DNA of 17,198 bases from SCUD01 sp036824505 (GTDB taxonomy: Bacteria; Pseudomonadota; Gammaproteobacteria; Steroidobacterales; Steroidobacteraceae): contig DAITAA010000039.1 of NCBI GenBank assembly GCA_036824505.1, positions 1-17,198 of the forward strand, read 5' to 3'. The notes beneath the pieces are model-generated. The model was not told where the DNA came from, ran no database searches, and saw nothing but the letters and a program-made list of their open reading frames with translations. The position numbers and the translations under genes were made by a program. The first letter of the stretch is position 1. Each line of letters begins with the position of its first letter. Below are positions 16,101 to 17,198 of this stretch, in pieces.

Positions 16101-16669
16101 TTGACGATGGTGTCGAAGTTGAAACCGAAGTCGATGCCGGTGAGGGCGGTGGTTGCAATGACGGTCGTGATCGACTGGGCCTGGCCGCTGATTCCCGCGG
16201 TGAACACACCGGTCGCCGTATTCATCGCCGTGCCGAGCGCACCCGGGCCGGCATCGCCCACCGTCGGATCTTCACCACCCACCCGGTTCGCATCGGCGGT
16301 GCCGACCGTGCCGGTCAACCCATTGGTGCGGAAGGTCTGCACCGGCAGCAGGCCGGGGACGTAGCCGGTGCGCGAGCTGGAGACGCTGCTGTTGACGACC
16401 CGGACGGTGTAGTTGCCGTTGACCAGGCCGAGGAACGAGTAACTGCCCGCTGCGTCCGTGATCGTGCTGCTGATGAAGTTTCCGCTGGCGTCGTAGAGTT
16501 CGACCTGTGCATTCGGCTGTCCGCTGCCGCCGGATGCCGCGAAACTGCGTCCGGCACCGCCACCGTAATTGATGTCCTCGTAGACCGTGCCTCTGATATC
16601 CGCTGCGGTGGCAATGGTCGAGAAGCCAGCGCCCAGCAGCGCCAGCAGCGTCAACAGTGCGCGCGCCAT
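4196..16669 (-). CDS. giant multidomain surface protein with OmpA domain and C-terminal beta-barrel
   Basis: 4157 residues as assembled, with 34 unknown residues at the N gap. Start ATG 16669 is chosen because it opens directly on a signal peptide (residues 1 to about 23, MARALLTLLALL...). Approximate domains: three composite modules at 24-714, 715-1394 and 1395-2076 (SdrD/Cna-B-like domain, linker with GSLRQFI, parallel beta-helix of NosD/PbH1 type, Ig-like tail); Calx-beta-like repeats 2077-2269; cohesin-like or unknown 2270-2427; Big_1 invasin-type Ig 2429-2525; DUF11-like 2527-2660; SdrD-B-like 2677-2744 (DRNGNGMQD); FlgD-Ig-like around 2860-2920 (WDGRDDSGRTLEPG); OmpA-like 2928-3044; short Ig repeats 3057-3305; beta-barrel 3306-4157 ending in LRLQGVY. 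It is probably an outer-membrane adhesin or envelope scaffold anchored by barrel and peptidoglycan binding. No catalytic residues are recognised. Domain calls are firm in type and approximate in limits; adhesion itself is inference. Confidence 0.9.
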   Translation of the reverse strand: MARALLTLLALLGAGFSTIATAADIRGTVYEDINYGGGAGRSFAASGGSGQPNAQVELYDASGNFISSTITDAAGSYSFLGLVNGNYTVRVVNSSVSSSRTGYVPGLLPVQTFRTNGLTGTVGTADANRVGGEDPTVGDAGPGALGTAMNTATGVFTAGISGQAQSITTVIATTALTGIDFGFNFDTIVNVNDAGQGSLRQFITNANALGGEASLAQSGSRQVSGGTQALPAGRETSVFMVPDGVAHAGLRAGLVNQLTSGVAGIVPVTDLTTVTGASTFIDGTTQTVNVGNTNATVLGTGGTVGVDALALSQVRGPEVEIRDIASLENGIDINADNVAVRGLAILGFATSAAGGAAVRIENAISGTLIEENILGAAATSFVDPGIALRNWHNIYGDGADAAIARRNLIGFARIRGIQLANAANSWSITDNEIRDNGLETGDGDGIALSGSTLVDTTGNLIVGSSSQGYVTTAGSTSNSATNNTISGNGVGIPTVLIQSSGITIRGTATAHTISRNRITANYGAGLAVNNGASGTVISQNSIFANGTIASRFSATPTTQIGIDLNSPSEDANLGTDPFYTPNAPGARTGGNGLLNFPVLTSASIVGSNLVLSGFAKPASIIEFFISDGDGRGFGEGQTYLTTLTEGSAADSDATTGSYASPVNGLDQGTDTTERFTFTIPVPGGVSAGTQLTATATLAGNTSEFSGVVTAVAAAGISGKVFEDVNYGGGAGRSFAASGGSGQPNAQVELYDASGNFISSTITDAAGSYSFLGLVNGNYTVRVVNSSVSSSRTGYVPGLLPVQTFRTNGLTGTVGTADANRVGGEDPTVGDAGPGALGTAMNTATGVFTAGISGQAQSITTVIATTALTGIDFGFNFDTIVNVNDAGQGSLRQFITNANALGNAGLAQAGQTIGRETSIFMISDGLAHAGLRAGLTGQLTGGVAVIAVASALPAISDPGTTIDGTVQTANVGNTNAGTLGVGGVVGVDNLVLSTVNRPEVQLNDSGLHVARGLDIQAAEATIRGLAIFGFANDRLSGTGEANIRVGAVTGAIIEQNVLGASATSFADPGANRTRGDNITLDGPNGAIVRNNLIGYAGYMGVLFVGGSVGGLVEGNEIRGNGVGHANQDGVSFEGGSGSCTARGNLIVGTEGNGVEMPTSSGGNTVVNNTITGNGVGTDVSLESPGVRIRGNGNLVDRNILSANFGAGVMVRDASTGNRITRNSIYANGTITDKGGGGPSGQIGIDLHSVTDDPETGTAPFETINDSNDADAGGNDLLNFPVIENATISSGNLIVAGFARPGSIIEFFIAAPDPSGFGEGQTFIFTATEGSGADADGTTGTYTNPVNGINQGTDTTNRFSFTVAVPPGVGPGSVLTATATDAGNNTSEFSGLVTVTGSGSLSGTVFEDVNYGGGAGRDRAAATAAGGSGRDGARVELYDSGGAFVASTTTSGGGNYSFASLPAGSYTVRVVNASVGSARPGYAAATHLAVQTFRTDAATGSAIAATDHVGGQDPTVADAANGAPGVVMNPTTGVFTAGITGTAQSITNATVSTTGIAGIDFGYNFDTIVNTNDSGHGSLRQFIINANGLGNIGLAQSGQTAGRETSLFMISDGLTHPGLRAGLTNQLTGGVAVISAVSALPAITDAGTTIDGTTQTANVGNTNAGVLGTGGSIGTGADGVTGTGDEPALAQLNRPEVQIQDGNNLPTGIDIGANDTTVRGIAIYGFGNGAFNDGFTDVKVGTSSQALTGILIERNIVGATASAFIDPGASVRTDGDGIRVNGGVNGTIRGNLVGFANASGISILYSSNGWTVTGNEIRGNALGPDFADGIGIDTSAGHNITANLIADNRGMGIDGYVSTGAHTIADNSLVNNGIGANETAGVRLFGSGSSIRHNVISSNFGSGVLVISTSAGNVVSENSIFANGGISVDLLNATDATAGGTAPFVTANDSGDGDSGGNSLLNFPVITSATIVGSNLVLSGFARPGSAIEFYVADPDPGGFGEGRTYLLTLTEGSGADSDAGTGSYSNPVNGLNQGSDTTNRFAFSIPMPGGVTSGTRLTSSATLGGETSEFGGLATVLGGITVTPSSGLVTTEAGGTATFTVVLTSXXXXXXXXXXXXXXXXXXXXXXXXXXXXXXXXXXYNNLDPANVAVSNTDNDGVGVTVTPTSGLVTTEAGGTATFTVVLTSQPTADVSIALSSSDTTEGTVAPSSLTFTSSNWNTPQTVTVTGVDDLLDDGDLAYTIVTAAASSADPGYNNLDPANVAVSNTDNDGGTPGSLIAEIDPSTITGGASGTVIALHALITVAPADSGVDRLIATMPSSFTNVSLTGVAVGGAALVTACPSPGPNQYCATLSGSQLTIALGSRIGNGNTAARLTLQGDVPNADTAADFALTITDSATSATAVAALAGNADGNAANANTLTLTTILAIVDDQNSSITAAPSVVPANGVTASTITVVLRDQNGAPLPNRTVEFTSSRGADDAFSTLTAVTDSNGVAVTLLTSLVPGATLVSARDISSGVNVNGSAAVLFTQGEALVLTKSAAPARVQPGQIVAFTVELRNTSTRALSDVRVRDFPDAGLSYVEGSARLDGAPLVSVAQIGNAFEFGVGAIAAPLDQNANGRIDPGEPGYRVITYAARVGATSRPGFYGNRAHAIDVCDTCVIGQPVRAEIEVRADLAFDLGTVIGKVFFDRNGNGMQDRDDPGMAAAMVALDDGTYSLTDEFGRYHFPAVQPGQRLVKLNLATIAGNARVIGRAAKVLSVTPGLMVKANFPVQYDSEAEAIGRPPQYGAELQAEAALAADDVRGSTRMFTVLINGREATLPSREVRLVTRRMDDIIEARDAREPLTLQFDIGAAKSPTPPLHWRFLVRASESTILHEWRGDGEPPHTLRWDGRDDSGRTLEPGKVYFYQLEAEYPGNLRVSSPLRSFGLNKQSVVMLELRGGAFRSGSAELTDVARAMLDQVAGVIRQYPDEQIVIAGHTDSNGSEEYNLDLSERRAQAAHDYLTKELQIPTARFTVVGFGESRPNATNLTPEGRELNRRVEIRGQVSEIERAKLHRQERPTAQVVVNGVAVPVDDDGRFEALSHARAADSGPAEQFDITMSDEFGRSVEARIRMPRIEVANESIDQRMPFTGTAGGNPEAAREYAGQLDYRIRGQTDIGDRMELDGMPVAVEEDGGFQLDLALSPGDNRYVLTATNESGFVRYGNLNIRMQVERDGQAIVAVPPIPSLSVNLPPQNVPLKGGRLVVPGLTDPGNEVAVNGQPVDVAEDGRFLATVELKPGTNTFRAEVADSQGNTGAIERSIEVREAGLFMMALADGKISQIERSGTASSAETVTEGRLAFYLKGQVRGKYLLTAAFDSGTSELSKLFSDLDRRDNDRLLTNIDPDTIYPVYGDSSELIYDAQSQGKLYLALTSEQIEVLIGNYALNFTDTELAAYQRTLYGARLTYRSQGRTTQGDSTTELQVIAANAQQQSIRDEISATGGSLYFLSHQDVIEGSEQITLLVRDQNTGLLLQRLPQQRNVDYTIQYTQGRVYFNRPLQSIVSATTLIGPTPLGGNPVAIQIDYATRDDSSGGSTLAGRARQRLLDGKMAVGATYVSDDQGLRVYELGGVDAEFRSRGTRIVAEVARSEGTDSSVFASIDGGLTYSSRVVGNVLQADAFKLAGELDIGEWFSKPGKFLATAYYKELGSGFAANQNFAPLDTEQTGGSFTWIVNPANRLSMRLDKLAAGADTRTLTAAQWRHDAERVSFVTEVQDRTGDSASVAPDDVTQAAARVTFHPNDDLALSLTHMETLRGDEGQETSTDAEWRINQKLGLRGRAAFGDRGEAAELGATYEFPVGTLYLGRRLRDFGQSSASSTVVGATMPIEGGRGYTEYEWGSADGHPAVRTVAGVQRDWRKTNGLTFLISAERSTADAAQTVDERWAIAAGVAYDNGAGLKLSSRNEWRRQQGGSNLDQFVSVNAADWKFREDLTLLGRLRIGDTQDSFDPLRSLSFTEASLGLAYRPVRHDRFAALMRVTRRDETPTLAQVVSVELPSVSNVFSADWSYQLTPKFEWVGKQAVRYRTTRYLDADLDSTTMLSIQRLNLQLIHDFAVGLEARRLQADESEDTASGWLAEIAWERLEHMRIGIGYNFTDFSDDLLRNRSYSERGVFLRLQGVY
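4199..6755 (-). other. C-terminal outer-membrane beta-barrel region of the giant protein
   Basis: About residues 3306-4157. The region opens with LFMMALADGKISQIERSG and passes through a conserved-looking block (AFDSGTSELSKLFSDLDRR, then DPDTIYPVYGDSS and DAQSQGKLYLAL). It then shows many alternating hydrophobic/polar strands with periodic aromatic residues and charged turns. It ends in an aromatic residue (LRLQGVY), as expected for recognition by the BAM machinery. I have seen this block as the end of long DUF11/SdrD-type proteins of Proteobacteria, but I cannot attach a named family. No TonB box or plug domain is apparent. Strand number and boundaries need a structure model. Confidence 0.72.
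4204..4209 (-). promoter_or_regulatory. ribosome binding site of the FecR-domain gene
   Basis: AGGGAG on the minus strand, within the last codons of the giant gene and 7 bases before ATG 4196. Together with the TGATG stop-start overlap it supports that start codon. It also suggests that ribosomes finishing the giant protein can re-initiate on the FecR-domain gene. Confidence 0.75.
7540..7888 (-). other. OmpA-like peptidoglycan-binding domain inside the giant protein
   Basis: About residues 2928-3044. Diagnostic elements are in order: a strand followed by FRSGSAELTD, a helix LDQVAGVIRQYPD, the core IVIAGHTDSNGSEEYN, LDLSERRAQAAHDYL, then VVGFGESRPNATN and a terminal NRRVEI strand. These are the signature segments of the OmpA C-terminal/MotB family, including the Asn-LS-Arg-Arg-A helix that contacts diaminopimelate. 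The domain must therefore sit in the periplasm when functional, which constrains the topology of the whole protein. Confidence 0.93.
9095..9385 (-). other. invasin/intimin-type Ig-like (Big_1) domain in the giant protein
   Basis: About residues 2429-2525. The pattern ANGVTASTITVVLRDQNGAP followed by NRTVEF, AVTDSNGVAVTLLTS and a final valine-rich strand is characteristic of the Big_1 domains that form the rods of invasin and intimin. One copy is present, between the cohesin-like or uncharacterised stretch and the DUF11-like domain. It supports an extended-rod reading of the central protein. Confidence 0.75.
9864..10202 (-). repeat. 339-bp tandem repeat unit (113-residue Calx-beta-like domain), complete copy
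   Basis: This is the complete unit of a tandem repeat in the giant gene. It encodes a 113-residue domain starting near VTVTPTSGLVTTEAGG and ending in the acidic SNTDNDG turn, which looks calcium-binding. The next unit begins identically: 9864-9916 equals 10203-10255 base for base (53 bp). The end of this unit, 10116-10170, equals 10356-10410 (55 bp) beyond the gap. The exact identity indicates recent duplication or conversion. The encoded family is very common in long secreted proteins of Gammaproteobacteria and is usually annotated as Calx-beta. Confidence 0.9.
10203..10435 (-). repeat. second 339-bp tandem repeat copy, broken by the assembly gap
   Basis: This copy shows both ends of the 113-residue unit, 10203-10255 and 10356 to about 10435, with the middle replaced by Ns. 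Its N-terminal part (ITVTPSSGLVTTEAGG) follows directly on the third beta-helix module. Beyond 10410 the sequence departs from the complete copy. The visible pieces do not show how many whole units are missing. Confidence 0.85.
10256..10355. other. assembly gap (100 Ns) inside the giant gene
   Basis: Exactly 100 Ns, the conventional placeholder for a gap of unknown size. It falls inside near-identical 339-bp repeats, where short-read assembly usually fails. Aligning the flanks to the complete repeat shows that at least 199 bases belong here, or 199 plus a multiple of 339. Because 199-100 is 99 and 339 is divisible by three, the reading frame stays open across the placeholder, so the gene should not be split here. 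Confidence 0.97.
10441..12486 (-). repeat. composite module 3 (SdrD-B-like, beta-helix, Ig-like tail)
   Basis: Third and most diverged copy of the roughly 2-kb module, about residues 1395-2076. It starts with SLSGTVFEDVNYGGGAG and has the linker FGYNFDTIVNTNDSGHGSL. The beta-helix is rich in short turns such as VRGIAIYGFGN, RNIVGATASAF and NSIFANGG. The tail includes LLNFPVITSATIVGSN and GFARPGSAIEFYVADPD. Its offset from module 2 is about 2049 bp, measured at the shared ATCCTCGAA (12452 and 14501). Unlike modules 1 and 2 it shares no long exact DNA identity with its neighbours. Confidence 0.85.
12487..14527 (-). repeat. composite module 2 (SdrD-B-like, beta-helix, Ig-like tail)
   Basis: Second copy of the module, about residues 715-1394, starting at GISGKVFEDVNYGGGAG. 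Its SdrD-B-like domain and linker are identical to module 1 (see the 512-bp repeat). Its beta-helix (for example IRGLAIFGFAN, RNNLIGYAGYMGV, NNTITGNGVG, RNSIYANGT) and its Ig-like tail differ from module 1 at many positions. The tail GFARPGSIIEFFIAAPD followed by GFGEGQTF is the recurring module terminator. Confidence 0.88.
13983..14494 (-). repeat. 512-bp exact direct repeat, copy in module 2
   Basis: Reading both copies side by side I find no difference between 13983-14494 and 16056-16567. It encodes residues of about 726-896, that is most of the SdrD-B-like domain and the linker up to the beta-helix. Identity stops sharply at both edges: next to 14494 this copy continues GTTCACATCC while the other has ATTGATGTCC in the same place. 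Confidence 0.95.
14528..16600 (-). repeat. composite module 1 (SdrD-B-like, beta-helix, Ig-like tail)
   Basis: First copy, about residues 24-714, directly after the signal peptide: DIRGTVYEDINYGGGAG, an SdrD/Cna-B-like fold with ITDAAGSYSFLGLVNGNY, then the linker VNVNDAGQGSLRQFITNA. The beta-helix spans about residues 205-545, with turns such as VRGLAILGFA, IEENILGAAATSF, NTISGNGVG and QNSIFANGT. The Ig-like tail includes SGFAKPASIIEFFISDGD. The offset to module 2 is 2073 bp (691 codons). Confidence 0.88.
16056..16567 (-). repeat. 512-bp exact direct repeat, copy in module 1
   Basis: Partner of 13983-14494 at an offset of 2073 bp. It encodes about residues 35-205, just after the signal peptide. 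The flanking beta-helix is clearly diverged between the two modules, so the identity is confined to this block. Confidence 0.95.
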
Positions 16670-16736
16670 GAGCGGCGGCGGCACTAATCCCGCATTGTGC
16701 GATGACCCAGCGATGACACAGACCTCACTGGCCAAG

Positions 16737-16765
16737 GCCTGTCGCAAGCCACGGATCCGACAGGC
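16737..16765 (-). other. inverted repeat in the leader of the giant gene
   Basis: Perfect 8-bp arms GCCTGTCG (16737-16744) and CGACAGGC (16758-16765) with a 13-base loop, about 70 bases before the ATG. If transcribed it forms a stable GC-rich hairpin in the 5' untranslated region. It has no T-run and so is not an intrinsic terminator. It could be a protein-binding palindrome or an RNA structure. Confidence 0.4.
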
Positions 16766-16789
16766 GAACTTCAAGTGCCGCGCATCGGC

Positions 16790-16806
16790 GGCAAAGCCAA
16801 TTTGCC
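16790..16806 (-). other. small inverted repeat in the leader of the giant gene
   Basis: Arms GGCAAA (16790-16795) and TTTGCC (16801-16806) with a 5-base loop. It lies upstream of the 8-bp inverted repeat in the same leader. On its own a 6-bp stem is weak evidence. Confidence 0.25.
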
Positions 16807-16835
16807 TGTGGATCGGCGCACCAACCGGGTGTCAA

Positions 16836-16852
16836 TTCACATTTACATAATG
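16836..16852. promoter_or_regulatory. AT-rich TTCACA-TTACA element, copy 1
   Basis: TTCACATTTACATAATG. A second copy, TTCACAGTTACACATATG, starts at 16898, 62 bases away, close to six helical turns. This copy is also framed by a 6-bp inverted repeat, AATTCA (16834-16839) and TGAATT (16851-16856). It stands out from the GC-rich surroundings and overlaps the best promoter position for the giant gene. Confidence 0.35.
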
Positions 16853-16887
16853 AATTCCGGAAAGCCCTGGAAACCGCGCCGGATAAG

Positions 16888-16903
16888 TGTGCAGCGGTTC
16901 ACA
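16888..16903. promoter_or_regulatory. CRP/Vfr/Clp-like operator
   Basis: TGTGC-AGCGGT-TCACA matches the CRP-family consensus TGTGA-N6-TCACA at 9 of 10 core positions with the correct 6-base spacer. It sits between two divergent genes, 219 bases from the giant gene's ATG and 148 bases from the plus-strand GTG, so it could serve either. CRP homologues bind this consensus in many Gammaproteobacteria, and in Xanthomonadales the homologue Clp responds to c-di-GMP. Which regulator acts here is unknown. Confidence 0.45.
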
Positions 16904-17036
16904 GTTACACATATGAGCCAAGTCGATGAACTCGATTATGTCAACCGTGAATGATGCGTTGTTCGCGACATAGTAGTGTGAAAGAAGAACTGGCAATGGC
17001 GCTCCGTGAGGTCACCAAGTCAGAAGCCATTGATGA

Positions 17037-17043
17037 AGAGGGG
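17037..17043 (+). promoter_or_regulatory. ribosome binding site of the plus-strand gene
   Basis: AGAGGGG, 7 bases before GTG 17051. It decides the start: the in-frame ATG at 17033 has no such site, and ATG 17057 lies 13 bases away, which is long. Confidence 0.6.
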
Positions 17044-17050
17044 ATGCTCC

Positions 17051-17198
17051 GTGCGTATGCGCGCTGCTTGCTGCCTCAGCAAGACACTGCTGATTCTGTC
17101 GCTCATCGTAGCGCTGTTTGCCCAGTCGCTCCCGGCCAGTGCCAGCAACACCCTGGGCGCCTGGTCGCCCGTCAAATCCTGGCCGTTGATTCCGCTGC
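17051..17198 (+). CDS. secreted protein, N-terminal fragment (galactose-oxidase/kelch-like)
   Basis: The gene is cut by the window edge; 49 codons are visible. A Sec signal peptide is clear: positively charged start, hydrophobic core LLILSLIVALFAQ, and a likely cleavage site after LPASA. The mature protein would start SNTLGAWSPVKSWPLIPL. The G-WS-----WPL-P pattern is what I expect at the beginning of bacterial galactose-oxidase/glyoxal-oxidase-like (DUF1929, kelch) proteins. Too little is visible to confirm copper ligands or the propeller. The GTG start is preferred over ATG 17033 or 17057 on the ribosome site. It is transcribed away from the giant gene and shares its intergenic control region. 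The secretion call is firm; the family call is tentative. Confidence 0.6.
   Translation, partial: MRMRAACCLSKTLLILSLIVALFAQSLPASASNTLGAWSPVKSWPLIPL

Larger units (their letters stand above)
16670..17050. promoter_or_regulatory. divergent intergenic region between the giant gene and the plus-strand gene
   Basis: 381 bases with no convincing gene. From the giant gene outward: a GC-rich leader next to ATG 16669 with no strong ribosome site; two inverted repeats (16737-16765 and 16790-16806); an AT-rich stretch at 16832-16856, the best place for a promoter; a CRP-like operator at 16888-16903; and the leader of the plus-strand gene ending in a strong ribosome site. For the giant gene a weak -10-like TGTAAA lies at 16847-16842 on the minus strand. 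It would put the CRP-like site about 61 bases upstream of transcription start, a usual activator position. No good -35 accompanies it. Confidence 0.5.

Noticed and set aside
4196..16669. Classical type V autotransporter
   Set aside because: The barrel region is far larger than the usual 250-300 residue translocator and an OmpA domain sits between rod and barrel.
16670..16774. Upstream extension of the giant gene to a TTG at 16774
   Set aside because: It would bury the clear signal peptide 35 residues inside the protein; ATG 16669 puts it at the N-terminus.
16770..16820. c-di-GMP (GEMM) riboswitch in the giant gene's leader
   Set aside because: A CACAGGCAAA-like string on the minus strand recalls the motif, but the GAAA tetraloop, receptor and paired stems are not there.
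16850..16954. 34-codon plus-strand frame starting ATG 16850
   Set aside because: No ribosome site, no recognisable product, and it overlaps the probable operator.
16978..17198. Alternative plus-strand frame from GTG 16978, open to the window end
   Set aside because: The competing frame from 17051 has a strong ribosome site, a textbook signal peptide, more G/C at third positions and a recognisable mature start.

Overview
The window is GC-rich bacterial DNA with one dominant minus-strand gene block. A C-terminal outer-membrane-type beta-barrel, an OmpA-like peptidoglycan-binding domain, a FecR domain and a REC-GGDEF regulator point to a Gram-negative proteobacterium, most likely a gammaproteobacterium. 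That placement is inference; no rRNA or marker gene is present. A run of 100 Ns at 10256-10355 shows this is a scaffolded draft assembly.

Layout. 1-106 holds no firmly assignable gene. 107-1126 (-) is a receiver-GGDEF diguanylate cyclase. 1123-2907 (-) is a membrane sensor histidine kinase. 2919-4196 (-) is a single-pass membrane protein with a FecR domain, an FN3-like domain and an Ig-like domain. 4196-16669 (-) is a giant exported protein of 4157 residues as assembled, and longer in reality. 16670-17050 is a divergent intergenic region with a CRP-like site, an AT-rich stretch and two leader hairpins. From 17051 (+) a secreted protein begins and runs off the window; its N-terminus resembles the galactose-oxidase/kelch family.

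The giant protein, from N- to C-terminus, has: a signal peptide; three composite modules of about 690 residues (SdrD/Cna-B-like domain, linker, right-handed parallel beta-helix, Ig-like tail); Calx-beta-like tandem repeats interrupted by the assembly gap; a cohesin-like or uncharacterised segment; an invasin-type Big_1 domain; a DUF11-like domain; a further SdrD-B-like domain; a FlgD-Ig-like segment; an OmpA-like domain; two or three short Ig-like repeats; and a roughly 850-residue C-terminal beta-barrel.

The four minus-strand genes are tightly packed: a 1-base overlap (TGATG), an 11-base gap and a 4-base overlap (ATGA). They look like one operon read from the giant gene through FecR and the kinase to the cyclase. 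My reading is a surface or envelope module: a huge adhesin-like outer membrane protein, an inner-membrane FecR-type partner facing the periplasm, and a two-component pathway ending in c-di-GMP synthesis, the usual second messenger for attachment and biofilm. The individual domain families are known. The combination and its proposed circuit are the part most worth testing.
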